Assembly: GCA_947184155.2 (NCBI GenBank)
Contig: CAMXCT020001084.1
Location: 1-64,000 of the forward strand
Source: Cladocopium goreaui
Lineage: Eukaryota > Sar > Dinophyceae > Suessiales > Symbiodiniaceae
DNA length: 64,000 nucleotides
Direction of reading: 5' to 3'
This document shows positions 12,058-25,000 of the stretch, in pieces; within the stretch, counting starts at the first letter, position 1, and each line of letters opens with the position of its first letter. The position numbers were made by a program, and so were the translations under genes. A model generated the notes under the pieces. It ran no database searches. It was not told where the DNA came from and worked only from the letters and a program-made list of their open reading frames with translations.

Positions 12058-12700
12058 CTGTTGTTTTTGACTTGCGCACTTGCAACCCAAGCTTTGTTTG
12101 TTGCAAAGATGGGTGAATGGGCCGAATGCTTGGAGGTTGGGAACCCAGAGCCAACCGATGAGGCACCAGCTTTGACATTAGTCAACCACTTGTGGTGGCA
12201 ACTCCTCAGCCCCCATCTGAAAACGGCTGGCAACATCATCAGCACCTACTACGCGGAAGATCCTGAGGTGTATTTCAAGAAACAAAGGAACGATAGGCAC
12301 TTGGACTTCCATGAGTTGGGATACCCTCAGAACTGGGGGACGGCCTCACCCGCATTTGCCATGGCCCTTGTGTGCCCACAGCTTCGCTACCTGTCTCACG
12401 ATGTGAGGCATCGGGTTCTCGAAGTTTGGCTGTGGCGTGCCACAACATCTCAGTGTTGGCTCGAGTCAAAGACCTTTGTGGAGTCATTGACACAGACGAT
12501 TTGCAAGTTGATCCATACAGGATGGTTCTTGCAGCTCCCAACGGGCTTGAAAACGCTCGAGAGTTTGGAAGAGTTGCTGAAGATCCGTGAAGCATTCGTG
12601 CATAGATTGAGGAGTTCACGACTGGCTCCAGGGGTCCAAGGGATTGAGGATTTGCTCACCTGTCACCTGTCCACAGTCAACCAGTTGGTCCTGACTTCGA
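12058..12700 (+). CDS. Exon(s) of unknown protein (gene 1)
   Basis: A continuous frame of about 210 residues with good protein character: MGEWAECLEVGNPEPTDEAP, then a HLWWQLLSPHLKTAGNIIST segment, a DRHLDFHELGYPQNWGTASP segment and a helical region ending LEELLKIREAFVHRLRSS. The frame continues upstream without an ATG, so it is an internal exon. I recognise no domain. It runs into a repetitive stretch at 12,700. Confidence 0.5.
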
Positions 12701-12905
12701 GGCCTTGGTCTCAAAGGTATCAGGAAGAGGTGACTAGGACCGGATCGACATCGTACCCATGGACTACGACCAATGGATCTACTTGGGAGCCTTGGCATCA
12801 GGAAGAGGTGACTACGATGGGATCGACATCGAACCGATGGACTTCGAGAGGTGGCCGGACCGACGTCGAACCCATGGACTTCGGATCTACTTGGGGCCCA
12901 TGGCA
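12700..12905 (+). repeat. Short tandem repeat within or after an exon
   Basis: Two to three degenerate units of roughly 65-80 bases sharing CAGGAAGAGGTGACTA, GGATCGACATCG and CCCATGGACT. The open frame (Gly-Ser-Thr and Trp rich) is a product of the repeat. Confidence 0.6.
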
Positions 12906-13847
12906 ATAACTTCGGAGCCTTGGGATGGATGGAATGCGACTTCTGAACGTTGAAGTTGGTGACAGGTGACTTCGAAATCCCATGACAGGTGACTTCGACA
13001 AGTAATTAATAATCTTTTTCAGCCTAAGGCTAGTCTTGTCTTCTTGAGCTTGAAGACCGGCATTGAAAATGCCATCGAAATCCCATGTGGCTCAAAAAAA
13101 TCCACTTCATTCTGCAGTTCTGCAGGGCATTCACGAGTGGGAGCGGGCAAGCGGATGTTGAGTTCCAAGCACGTTCACTGTCTCATTTAAATTCATATCA
13201 GCCCATGTGCCATCTACATGTCAGCAGCAGCTGAAGAACCATGACATCATGAAACGGCATGTTGATGTACAAAATAAGTCAACTATATAAAGCTATGCCA
13301 ATCGATGAAAGCTTCCATGCTTATTTTCACAGTTGAGACAGTACTTGAGACAGTTAATAATTGACTGCAAAGCTTGAAGTAAAAAATATATCAACCATAT
13401 CAACTGAAAACTTATGGTCACATGTTTGGCTGCAGTAAAATAAAGCATGTGAAACCCTCACCTGTCACCTATCATTTGTCATCTGTCACCTGTCTCATTT
13501 TGCAGCCATGGCTGGGACTGGGCAAATGGTTTTTATGGCAATGGGTGCTGAAGAGGAGTACATGTGGCGCCGACAGAAACGTCATAGCCTGATTGGTATT
13601 TTTGCTGATGTTTTCCACTGACTTCTTTTCACTACAGCGCTGATACTTTTTGTCACCTTCCATCTGATTCATTGAGGTCTGGGACGAGAGATCATGGGCG
13701 ACGTTTTGAACAGCAAGTTCAGGGGCTATGTGCATCAGTCACTTGATGTGACTTGGCATTGCCTTACATGTTCATTGTCACAGATTGTTCATTTGATGTG
13801 CATTGATGTGCATTCATTGTCACAGACTGTTCCCTGATTCCTCTAAG
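12906..13847. other. Probable intron or spacer
   Basis: TGACAGGTGACTTCGA appears twice (12,958-12,990) and a TCACCTGTCA cluster lies at 13,458-13,495. No frame is convincing. Confidence 0.35.
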
Positions 13848-14110
13848 GTCCGTGGATTCGCAAAGAGCAACCCAGCCAAGTCTGTGAAGCGAGGGGGGCA
13901 GATCTTGGATTGTGAGGTGCAGATTTTTTTTTTTATCTGACATGTGTGGCATGAAGTTCATTTTGTGTGACATGAAGTTCATTTTGTTATTCAAACTATT
14001 CCTGCAGGTTCAAGACATGCTGATTGAGCAGAAGGAGATCATTGCGTGCGCGCTCTATGTGGTGGAGTGCGCGAAGATCCTGAAGTACCACCACAAGATA
14101 ACGTGGGTGG
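13848..14110 (+). CDS. Two exons of unknown protein (gene 1)
   Basis: The first (about 13,848-13,918) encodes VRGFAKSNPAKSVKRGGQIL and ends in Glu. After an intron ending TTCCTGCAG, the second (14,009-14,107) encodes VQDMLIEQKEIIACALYVVE followed by CAKILKYHHKITW. The acceptor has the CAG|G form typical of dinoflagellates. No domain recognised. Confidence 0.5.
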
Positions 14111-14884
14111 TCTTCCTCCTGACATGTCACTTTGCCTGCATGGGAACTGCATGTGTTTGTGTAAAACAATGGTTTCAAAATCAAACATGATGATGTGACT
14201 GGATTGTATGGGATACTGATCCAATAAGATGTCCTTAGGTAATTTCCTTCACATGTCACCTGTCACATGTCAGCCTTATGCATTTTCACACTTAGGTTCA
14301 GCTGGCAAGCATCGGTCTGCTATGGTGGCAGTGCTGGCAGCCTTCATGTTGGATGAGCTTGTCTTCTTGCCATCTTACCACACGTTTCTTGGCAGGGCAT
14401 TTTTTGGTTGAGACATGACTGAGACAGTTGACATGAGGTTTCACATGTTGACATGTTTCAATTGTTGGGTTGAGACAGTTGACATTGACTGAGACATGTG
14501 GTTTCACATGTTTTGGTCCGAGGCTGTCATCAGAGCCATGGGAAGTGAAAGAGGATACTTTGAGCCCGAAATGCATTCAGATCCTCAAGGCAACTTGGCT
14601 GAAATAGGAACTTTACACATTCATTGCTTGTGTCCCTGATCACTATATGTGGCTTCTATATATATAATGTCTTTGACACCCCAACTTCCGATTACTCTTT
14701 ATTCTTTGAAGGCCAGCACATGTTCCATTCAATCACGTTATTATCTGCTGTCTTCTGTCATTACTTGCTCCAAGCTTTCTTGGATGATGGAGGTGATGAT
14801 GATTTTAGAGCAAAGACTACGATCTTCAACCCAAGCTACAGCATAGTTTTCATGATAATGATATAGCTACTATGATCTTCGACC

Positions 14885-15205
14885 AAAGTAGTTTGAAATT
14901 TGCTCAGAAGCTGAGGACGCCCAGGCAGCAGCAGGAGCACTTGATGCAGCAGCAGCAGCAGCAGATGGAGCAAATCGATCATCAGCTGCACAGCCAGCAG
15001 ATGCCAAGCCTGCAATCCCAGGCAAGTTTGTTTGGTTTGTTAGTTTGGTTTCTTCTGGAGATCTGTTTGTTTGGTTTGTTTGGCCCCCTGGCGCAGATGA
15101 TCTGCAGCAACAGTTGCAAGCAGCTTGCGCGCCGGTGTACTTTGCCCTGAAGAATCTGCCGGTGCAAGAGGCATCATACGTGGCTCCTTGGAAGAACAAC
15201 ATACT
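14885..15205 (+). CDS. Gln-rich exons of unknown protein (gene 1)
   Basis: A first exon contains a Gln-rich helix (RQQQEHLMQQQQQQMEQIDH) ending near 15,018 at CCAG|GCAAG. A second exon (about 15,095-15,200), in another frame, reads ADDLQQQLQAACAPVYFALK and then NLPVQEASYVAPW. The sequence between is rich in TTTGTTTGGTTTG and looks intronic. The Gln-rich helix may form a coiled coil. Confidence 0.5.
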
Positions 15206-15329
15206 TGAAAAACATATTGAAAAACTTATTGAAGCTTGTCTATTTGTTTCTTGGTTGTACTCTTACAATGTGACAGGTGCTTTCCACAAGACATATCATT
15301 CATGTTCAGCCCAAGTTCTTAGGCTTTGT

Positions 15330-15413
15330 TGGGCCTGGCAACTTTCTCCGATGATGGCCGCAAGTTCGCGCTGGCAATCCTGCATGCCCTCCAACGCCAC
15401 CCGTCTGCAATTT
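15330..15413 (+). CDS. Exon of unknown protein, possible C-terminus (gene 1)
   Basis: Encodes LATFSDDGRKFALAILHALQ then RHPSAI and a TGA at about 15,411-15,413. The TGA overlaps a TGACAGGTGA motif, so it may be a real stop or the start of an intron. Confidence 0.35.
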
Positions 15414-15419
15414 GACAGG

Positions 15420-15605
15420 TGATGTGGAGTGTAACAGGTGACATTGCATGACAAGTTTTCAACACTTGACAGGTGACAGGTGGTGTTGCATGACAAGTTT
15501 TCAACACTTGACAGGTGACAGGTGGTGTTGCATGACAAGTTTTGAACATGTGACAGGTGACAGGTGGTGTTGCATGACAAGTTTTGAACATGTGACAGGT
15601 GAGGC
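15420..15605 (+). repeat. 42-bp tandem repeat carrying the GACAGGTGAC motif
   Basis: Four units with CATGACAAGTTTT starting at 15,447, 15,489, 15,531 and 15,573, each followed by a TGACAGGTGACAGGTGGTGT stretch. It shows that the dispersed motif can amplify locally. Confidence 0.9.
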
Positions 15606-16302
15606 TGATCCGGATAAAAAGAGGTGCAGCTGCTGCCAAAGCCATAATGTCAGAGTAATGGTGTCTACTGTCAACTGTTTGCTGTCTCCTGTCACTGCCA
15701 ATGTCTCCTGTCAGGTGGGGTTCGCCCGACGCTGCCATCACTGGCCATTGCCGTGAGAAGATGAAGCTGTTGACTGCCCGTCATTGGACAACATCAACGG
15801 GGCAAGAGCACCCAAAGCGTAGGCGTTGAGGAAGAAGTTGAGGAAGAAAAATTGTGGGTGTTGTGTGCTGCTCTACTTTGTGCTTCTGTAGATTGCACTC
15901 TTTGCCAGTCTTCGGTAGATTGCATGTGGATGTCATGTCGTTTTTTGGCGATTCCTGTGGGAGGCATTTTATTCCAGATGAGCATGTCCTGCTCTCAAAT
16001 CCACTGTCGAAGTGATGCAGTTGTCTCCAAGACATCTTCTCTTTACATCAGCTGTCTGCTTTCTAATGGGTTGACTTGACTTGAACTTGAGCTTGATTCT
16101 CTTGTTTTTGTTTTTTGTTTTTATTCAGAGATCTCATGACAATGAGCCTCATGTGCTACCGAGTCATGTGCTACCTTCAACCGAACCTCCACTAATTCAC
16201 TGCCCGAAACTCAGATTCAGTATCAGGTGTTGCATGGTTTTGCACACTGAAAAAGTTTCTTGTGCAAATGCCATCAGTTCAGATTCAATGATGTGCACAG
16301 TG

Positions 16303-16396
16303 CGTATATATATATATATATATATATCTTTATATATATATATACATACAATATATATATATATAAACATACATATATATATATTATATATAATAT
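16303..16396. repeat. TA microsatellite
   Basis: Nearly uninterrupted TATATA runs. Confidence 0.9.
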
Positions 16397-16424
16397 AAAT
16401 AAACATTTAAAACATCTATTGAAA

Positions 16425-16745
16425 ATAGATAGGTAGATAGATAGGTAGATAGGTAGATAGGTACATAGGTAGATAGGTAGATAGGTAGATAGGTAGATAG
16501 GTAGGTAAATAGATAGATAGATAGATTAGTCAGGTAGGTAGGTACATGGATAGATAGATAAATAGGTAGCAAGACAAATAGGTAGACAGATGAATAGACA
16601 GATAGATAGACAGATAAGTAAACAGATAAGTAGATACACAGATGAGTAGATAGACAAACATGTAGAAAGAATAGAAATATATTAGATAAATTGGTAGATG
16701 GATAGATAGGTAGATAGATAAGTAGAAAACCAGGTAGCAAGAAAA
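16425..16745. repeat. GATAGGTA / GATA microsatellite
   Basis: GATAGGTA and GATAGATA tetranucleotide repeats with mutations. The long minus-strand frames rich in Ser-Ile-Tyr-Leu are repeat translations, not genes. Confidence 0.9.
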
Positions 16746-17037
16746 CAAGTTTGTAGATAAAAAAAGGTCTCAGCTGCACTGGGGACCTTGGGTGGTAGTC
16801 CAAAAACTGCTGGGTAATTCCTGGGAGTGAGAAAGACAAACCATACAAACGGAAGTCAAACCATAGAAACATTGCGGACCTATTGCTGCCATACAAAAAT
16901 ATATAGATTTCAACTGCAAAGAGTTGTCCAAATTGCCTTGGGAGTGCCAAAGTTGGAAGCCCAAACACAAGAAAGAAATCGGTTCTCACAGACTTGAGTT
17001 TTTTTTTGCAAAACCCAAACCAAGAGGAAATTTACAA
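16746..17037. other. Unique spacer between microsatellites
   Basis: About 290 bases of non-repetitive sequence with no supported exon. Confidence 0.4.
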
Positions 17038-17399
17038 CGATAGATAGATAGACAGCAAGAAAGAAGAAAATAAAGCAAGGAAGAATGAAAGGAAGGAAGA
17101 AAGCACGATATTAGATAAATAGATTGAAAGATAGATCAATAGAAAGAAAGAAAGGTATTACATTGATAGAGAGACAGATAGGTAGATAGATAGACAGATA
17201 GGTAGATAGATAGATTGGCATTGAAAATGCCCAGATTTGATGTAACTTTTAGATTAAAAAAACTAGATAGATAGATAGATAGATAGATGGATAGATAGAT
17301 AGATAGCCAAACAGATAGATAGATAGATAGATAGATAGAAAGACAAATCCACAGATTAGTTAGGTAGGTAGAAAGATAGATAAATAGAAAGATAATGCG

Positions 17400-17442
<43 letters not shown>

Positions 17443-17457
17443 AAGATACTGCGAGAG

Positions 17458-17504
<47 letters not shown>

Positions 17505-17550
17505 GAGATAGAGAGATAGAGAGATAGAGAGATAGAGAGATAGATAGTGA
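17038..17550. repeat. GATA microsatellite
   Basis: Long runs of GATA with GAGA interruptions, broken once by a 60-base unique stretch near 17,215-17,265. Confidence 0.9.
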
Positions 17551-18107
17551 AATGGGATTCTTACAAAGCGCGTTGCAGAAGGGGTTGGATGATTATACAA
17601 GATGTCCAGACGCATGAGTCCCAAGTCATCCTTGGGAAGCCCCACGTCATTGAATCTAGATATTGTATACATACATGTATTTACATACACAACTTTACTC
17701 TGTGTCGAGACCTTCAGTGATGGGTGTTGAAAAACCATCCAGTCCTATGATTTTGTGTCTTTTACTACCAATTGAAAGATGGGTTAGTAACAGCTTCACT
17801 TTTAAACTATTACCCCAATTTTCTGGCACTGACTTCTGAGGGAATCACTTAGCTTGTTCAGTACTGCCTGTTCCTGAACCTGGCTGCTGATTATTGAGAA
17901 AGTTCTTGGCATGACAGGTGTCAAACTTTGAAAGTTTAAGTTACTTGTCGTTTAAGTCACTTGTCGTGTAACTGACTGGGAAGTAATGTTCTGCAGCACT
18001 AGTTCTCAAACAACATAAATGCCAATATTTGAAAAACTAGAGATCTTGGAGACAAAGTGTTGCAGAACATTAATTCCTCAAGAGATCTTTGACAACTACG
18101 GTTGCTC
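17551..18107. other. Spacer, no supported gene
   Basis: Unique sequence with one GACAGGTGTC motif (about 17,913) and no convincing exon. Confidence 0.35.
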
Positions 18108-19445
18108 CCAAATCCCAGATCCTCGGTTGCCCCAAAACCCAGATCCTCGGTTAGCCCAAATCCCAGATCCTCGGTTACCCCAAATCCCAGATCCTCGGTT
18201 ACCCCAAATCCCAGATCCTCGGTTACTCTTCGGTTTTCCCAAATCCCAGATCCTCGGTTACTCCTTGGTTTTCCCAAATCCCAGATCCTCGGTAACTATG
18301 GGCATGTTTTGTGTCCCAGATCCTCGGTTACTCCTCGGTTTTCCCAAATCCCAGATCCTCGGTTACTCCAAATCCCAGATCCTCGGTAACTATGGGCATG
18401 TTTTGTGTCCCAGATCCTCGGTTACTCTTCGGTTTTCCCAAATCCCAGATCCTCGGTTACTCCTTGGTTTTCCCAAATCCCAGATCCTCGGTAACTATGG
18501 GCATGTTTTGTGTCCCAGATCCTCGGTTACTCCTTGGTTTTCTCAAATCCCAGATCCTCGGTTACTCCAAATCCCAGATCCTCGGTAACTATGGGCATGT
18601 TTTATGTCCCAGATCCTCGGTTACTCCTCGGTTTTCCCAAATCCCAGATCCTCGGTTACTCCAAATCCCAGATCCTCGGTAACTATGGGCATGTTTTGTG
18701 TCCCAGATCCTCGGTAACTGGGAGTTGCCTAAGATATGGGCATGTTTTGTGTCCCAGATCCCCTCAAATCCCAGATCCTCGGTTACCCCAAATCCCAGAT
18801 CCTCGGTTACTCCTTGGTTTTCCCAAATCCCAGATCCTCGGTAACTGGGAGTTGCCTAAGATATGGGCAGGTTTTGTGTCCCAGATCCTCGGTAACTGGG
18901 AGTTGCCTAAGATATGGGCAGGTTTTGTGTCCCAGATCCCCTCAAATCCCAGATCCTCGGTTACCCCAAATCCCAGATCCTCGGTTACTCCAAATCCCAG
19001 ATCCTCGGTAACTATGGGCATGTTTTGTGTCCCAGATCCTCGGTAACTGGGAGTTGCCTAAGATATGGGCATGTTTTGTGTCCCAGAGCCCCTCAAATCC
19101 CAGATCCTCGGTTACCCCAAATCCCAGATCCTCGGTTACTCCTTGGTTTTCCCAAATCCCAGATCCTCGGTAACTGGGAGTTGCCTAAGATATGGGCAGG
19201 TTTTGTGTCCCAGATCCTCGGTAACTGGGAGTTGCCTCAGAAATGGGCAGGTTTTGTGTCCCAGATCCTCGGTAACTGGGAGTTGCCTAAGATATGGGCA
19301 GGTTTTGTGTCCCAGATCCTCGGTAACTGGGAGTTGCCTCAGAAATGGGCATGTTTTGTGTCCCAGATCCTCGGTAACTGGGAGTTGCCTAAGATATGGG
19401 CATGTTTTGTGTCCCAGATCCCCGGCAACTGGGAGTTGCCTCAGA
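18108..19445 (+). repeat. Minisatellite built on CCCAGATCCTCGGT
   Basis: More than 40 copies of the core CCCAGATCCTCGGT, joined by a few alternative linkers: TACTCCAAAT, TACTCCTTGGTTTTCCCAAAT, AACTATGGGCATGTTTTGTGT and AACTGGGAGTTGCCTAAGAT. The linkers recur in ordered combinations, giving higher-order units. All three plus frames stay open over hundreds of bases as Pro-Arg-Ser or Ser-Gln-Ile-Leu-Gly repeats, but this follows from unit length and lack of stops; I see no sign of selection on one frame. Confidence 0.9.
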
Positions 19446-19499
19446 CATGTAGTATATATTTGGGCAAGGTCCAGGCAACCTGTCTATTTTTGGGGTTGG

Positions 19500-20040
19500 G
19501 CTGTCATACAAAGATTTAGACAGGCAACTCAGAGTTGCCTGGTGTCATGGGGGGTCAAGTCAATATATTTTTGAGCTAACATGCCTGAAAATGAATTGAT
19601 GTAACCCTCCATGACCACCGGCAACTCAGAGTTGCCTGTCTATTTTTCAGGTTAACTTCAGATTCCCAGAAATAGACAGGTTGCAGCAGCCTTGTGAACT
19701 CAGGTTGGGGGTAAAGTCAATATATTTTTGGAGATAACATGCCTGAAAATGAATTGATGTAACCCTCCAGACCACCGGCAACTCAGAGTTACCTGTCTAT
19801 TTTTCAGGTTAACTTCAGATTCCCAGAAATAGACAGGTTGCAACTAGTTGCAACAGCCTTGTGAACTCAGGTTGGGGGTCAAGTCAATATATTTTTGAGA
19901 TAACATGCCTGAAAATGAATTGATGTAACCCTCCAGACCACCGGCAACTCAGAGTTACCTGTCTATTTTTCAGGTTAACTTCAGATTCCCAGAAATAGAC
20001 AGGTTGCAACTAGTTGCAACAGCCTTGTGAACTCAGGTCG
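19500..20040 (+). repeat. ~160-bp tandem repeat with internal hairpins
   Basis: Three units with GTCAATATATTTTTG near 19,559, 19,716 and 19,883 (offsets about 157 and 167). Each contains GGCAACTCAGAGTT(G/A)CC, an almost perfect palindrome, and a second inverted pair, ACCTGTCTATTT against AAATAGACAGGT, about 20-25 bases apart. A related palindrome, CAGGCAACTCAGAGTTGCCT, precedes the first unit at 19,522. Confidence 0.85.
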
Positions 20041-20204
20041 AACGAGCAAGCCTGCAGTGGGTGCCCTCAGTGGTATGAAGTATCAACTGTCATTTGTCAA
20101 GATCTGACATGTCATGTCACTAATTGCCATTGCCACCACCTCTCAAGACGGTCACCTGTCAGTGTCATTGTCACTGAAAATTTCACACTTGATTTGTTAA
20201 TCGC

Positions 20205-22025
20205 CATGTCGGCCATCACGAATGAGTTTGTGGTGGCCCCTGAATTGTGGCAAGTCTCCTTGCACAACCATGTGAAAGTCTTGTACCAGGAGTGCTGCCC
20301 TACCATGTTTCAAGTTTATTTCAACTTCAATTTCACTTTCAAGTGCTTCCCTGCACAGGAGTGCACGACCACCAGGGAGCTCTTGGCTACGAAGATCGCA
20401 GGCTTGACTTTGCCAAGTGCGGTTGAGGACGTGAAGGCAGAGATTGCCAGCATGTTCAAGGCTTTGAGTGGGGAAGATTCTTGGAGACATGTAGGCTTTC
20501 ATGCGCCTTAAAGTCAGTCAGTCAGTGTGAGTTTTGGTGTGAATTATTCGCACATCTCAGGATGATGAAGCAGCATCTCAGTTTGCAAGCGAGTCAGTGG
20601 ACCACACTTTGAAAAGCTGTTCGGAGGGCATGGTGTCTAGTTCCATGCCGCACATGTTTCGATGGGACGCATCATCCTTATGGCTTCCCAGCTGCAGATA
20701 ATCTTCAGACAGTCATGGACAGATGACAATATGTCAGTGTGAAGTTTTGACAATATGACAGATGACAATATGACAGTCATGTGTGCATCTAGCAATCAGG
20801 AGTGGCTCAAGCTGTGAAGCAGCCAACATCATCGGCACCGCCAACTCAATCATCACTTCAGGGTTCAGGGCAGAAGAAACCATTGTCTCAAGGGATTTGC
20901 CATCCAGCCTTGGAGAATTGGGATCTTGTCGGCTTGGTGATGGAGTCAAACGAGCATTGGCTTGCAAACTTGTGCCACTAGGCTTCATGTATGTTTTGAT
21001 TTGATATGTTTGAACTTCACAATGTGTTGTTGTAATGTCACTTTGACCTGAGGTGGTGTCTGATGAGATCTGAAATTGAGCAGGGAAAGCTGGGCACGGA
21101 TCACACAGCCTTGCAGATTTTCAAGACCCTCTTGAAGGTTCCCACCCTATGGGAAGGCACGGCATCCACCAATGACTCTTTGATTCAGCAGGCATTCCGC
21201 CAGAATGTCAAAGGCAGTATGATCAAACCTCTGAGCTGCATTCAATGGTGTGACTTGGTTCTTGTCGCTGCATACCCTGATGGGGATGTCCAGCAGCTGC
21301 TGAGTTTTGAGAACCGTTTGGCCAGAAAGGAGGTTGGCAAGCGGTTGGTAAAAACTTTCGAGAGCTTGCTGTGTGGCTTCGACAGCAAGGTGAATGCTGA
21401 GGGCATTGTAGTTGGACAGAAACAGGTGCCTTGAAGAGCATTCAGCTGCTTTACTTCCTTCTTGTTTTTCAGAAAAGTCATCTCAGTTTTTTGTAATTTG
21501 TAATTTGTAAAGGGCGACTTTTTTGTGCCCAAAAAGGGTTCCAAAAACAGGACAAAAAGTCGCCAGTAAAAATCCCAAACCAAAAGGAAAATTACTTTCA
21601 GTCTTCAAGTTTTCAGCTTCAAGTTTTCAAAGGCCGTGAAGAGACGACGTGTCAAGAGGACACAGGACAGTGGAAAGCAAGACTCAAACGCAGAGTTGGC
21701 TGTGAAGGATCGTGAGATCAAGATCGGCACCACAAAGCAGACGGCAATCAAGAATGTGTTGAATTACTGCACGTTCGAAAGCTATCGTGCTTTGCAGTGT
21801 CATCTGTCATTCTTCTCGGAGTCATCTGTCAATGAGTCTGTATTGTCCTGGAAACATTTGTGGCCAACATCAATGCCTGCTGATGGAATGTTCCCATCCG
21901 AAGCCGAAGAGTATGCTCGCAGAGCAGGCGCCGCTGCTGCCGCCAAGTTGGTGCCCCCCCGGCTGATGTGCTTTTGCTCAAAAAATAGTTTTATATATGT
22001 ATATCTAAGTGTATATATACATATG

Positions 22026-22056
<31 letters not shown>

Positions 22057-25000
22057 GTGTGTATATACATGTGTTTATATATATATATACATTTTTAATA
22101 TTTATATTTAATATATATATAGTGTTTATTTATTCATTTGTTGGTACTGATTATTCACTTTCATATATTGTTGTTCATTCCAAAATCATCCAAGGTCAAA
22201 GCAGTTGGAGTTTGGTGGAGAATTATCACCAGAAGATCACAACCTGATCATGGACAAGATCATTAGCATCCAGGAGGACACCCTTTCCAACCACGATGGA
22301 TCTTCCAAGGTCACTGTTGATCAGTTGTGGACCTACCGCTTTGTTGTTACATCATGGACCCGTGGCATTGCAGACTGCTGCTCCGCTGACCTGAAGTCCA
22401 CTGACTTTGAGAATGTCAAGGATGCAGTGCTCAAAGGTGATGCCACTTGCTCGCATCAAGGTTTGTTCTTTGTATCCATTGGACTTGTAGAATCTCTGAG
22501 TTATTTGAATCTAGGCCCTTGACGGACAGATCAAGATGTGCATCAAGCAATGGCCCATGGCTTGGAATGTCACCATGCTTCCAGACGTGGCTGCGTTGGC
22601 GACTGATCAAGCAGCAGCCCACGAAGACAAAGAGAATCTCATTGAAACAGCTGAGCGAGAAGAGTGGATCTTCGGCCAAGTTTATGGATCTTCGACCAAG
22701 TTGTTTTGATAGCTTTTGGTGCATCCAGCTGTGGTTTAAGGACAGCAAAGCTTCGTTCAATGGAGGCCAAGCTTGCAGTTGACCAACGGCTTCTGTCGTC
22801 CATGAGCACAGGACGTCAGACTCAGAGTTACTTACTCTGTCAAGCAAGTCATCAACTGTTGATATTGAAATTGATGATGTAAATATATTAAACATAATAT
22901 GTGAATAAACATATTTAATAAACATATTTAATAAACATATTTAATAAACATATTTAATAAATAGTGCTCTTGGTTTCGTGATGCTGTCGTCTTCTGTTCA
23001 CCTGCAGGATTTGAGACTTTGCAAGACTGCCTCGACTGGCTGTCATGCAAGAAGAAGCTGGCTCTTGCAAAGACAGCTCAGGAGTTGGTGCAGAAGTACC
23101 AGGAGATGCAGAGCCCAGTGTGTGAACTGAATGACATGGCCGAACTGCCAGGGCAATATGCCACAGTATCTTCAAAGGTTACTGCCCATATCAAGGGCAA
23201 GAAGCTGGTGGTGGCAATCTGCGACTTCAATGTGCCTGGCGTTCCTTGATTTGAATCATTCTGGACCTGCATTGTTCTTTGTGATCTTTTTCACCCTAAG
23301 GCGCGGAATTCCTTGATCCAGCCAAAGTTGATCACGGGCTTGGCCAACTTGTGCCGAACACAAGGCTTCAATTACTGTGGACACTGTGACAGTGTCAAGT
23401 TAAATTCATGTTTTGATTCTTGGCTTCACCATGTTTAACCAGAAATCTGCAGGCGTGGAGCAAACTGTGGTTCTTGCGACTATGGCAAGTCGGTCAAAGG
23501 AAGAGAGTCAGGCAGATCCACTTGAGGATTTTGTTGAATTTTGCAGGGGCATGAAAAGTATTGGATTCGGAGCACAGATTCCTTGGAACCAATGTCTAAG
23601 TGTCCCCGGTGAAGAGCATCTCGGCTTTGATCAAGTTACAGGTGACAGGTAACAGGAGATAGTAGTTGACTTGGAAGTGTCAGCCAGTGTGACAGTGTGA
23701 CAGGTGACTCAGACTCAGTCAGTGTGATTTGCAAACTCGCGACAGGTGACTTTGAAATGTATCTGTGAACTCAGGTCATACACGCAGCAGCAATGGGATT
23801 TCACTGCCAGTGGCAGGCTCTTTTTCCTCTACAATGACCTGGAGAGCGCAACTGCTGATAATCACTTTGCTTCGTTGAGTGAGTTGGCAAGGACGGGACG
23901 GGTTCCCAATGCCACGCTGATCTCCTCTCAAGACATGGTCCAAATTGGGACGCCGGGGGGCTCTGAGCGCACAACTGTTCGGTACATGCCATCAACAAGG
24001 TCGGCTCAAAAGGGTAGTGATGCCAGCTTCCAGCTGTACAAGACACTGTTGAGCACAAGCAAACTTCGGAAGCCACACCTCACAGGGCTGTTGAAGCCAA
24101 ATGACGAGGTTCATCTGGTGGACATTCACCCCTATGTCGGGGACCACTGTTTGGCCACCATGCTGATGAAAGACGAACTGCCAAGTGGAGTTGCTATCAA
24201 GCACTTCCTAGTGCAGTTAAACAACTTGAAGGCGTCCGTCCAGGCAGCTGAATGGTGTGTCAAGCGATTGGGTCATTGGCTGGCACAGCGCTGGATGAAA
24301 CACGAACTGAAGTTGGAGCTCGATGGCAAGACAGTCAGCCCAGACATTGATTGCCAAGTTCTTTGCTTGCATGTGTTTTTCTTCAAAGGTTCATTGTTCA
24401 TGTACTTTATGTGAAGGATTTCTGATTTTTTGAGGGTTTCGATTTTCTGTTTCTGAGGCTTTGTCGGAAGAGGATGTGAAGCACCTCAAGTCCTTGAATG
24501 GGGTGTGGGATGCTTATGAAGGAGTCCGTGCTCTTGGCGCCAAGTTGAAGGTTTGCCAGATCTCTGGATCTGCTGTTGTCATCATGTCACCTGTCAAAGC
24601 TGAATTTCAGCAAGCTCCTCACTTCATTCGTGAAAGGTTTGAAGCTGTGGAGAAAGAGCACTTTGAGATGTATGGAGAGCTTTTGAAGTCCAAGTTGACA
24701 CCAGAGGCAGGCTCAACACCCTCTTCAGGGACCTTGGATCCACGTCCCATTGCAAATGGGGCAGAGGCAGACATACCGGCTGAGACCATGCCAGCCTTTG
24801 AAAGCGAAGCCAAGGTCCGAGAAAAGTACAACATCAAAGTAGAGTGCAAAGCATTTGACCCCAAGAATGTGATCCTTTTGGTTTCTGAGACAGGTGTGGC
24901 ATTCATCTACAGCAAGGAGGCTGTGACTTTGAAGCGTGGGATGCGACTTGGGGGTTCTGGCAGTGGCAAGTTGGTTCAGGGAGATGAGTGTGGCATCAAG

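Noticed and set aside
16384..17738. Minus-strand frames of about 200 residues rich in Ser-Ile-Tyr-Leu
   Set aside because: They are read from GATA microsatellites.
18019..19574. Overlapping 90-200 residue frames with Pro-Arg-Ser or Ser-Gln-Ile-Leu-Gly repeats
   Set aside because: Products of the CCCAGATCCTCGGT minisatellite, open in several frames at once, with no flanking coding sequence.
18108..20040. Regularly repeated short sequence resembling a CRISPR array
   Set aside because: Linkers are repeated, not unique, spacing is irregular, no cas genes are present, and the DNA is eukaryotic.
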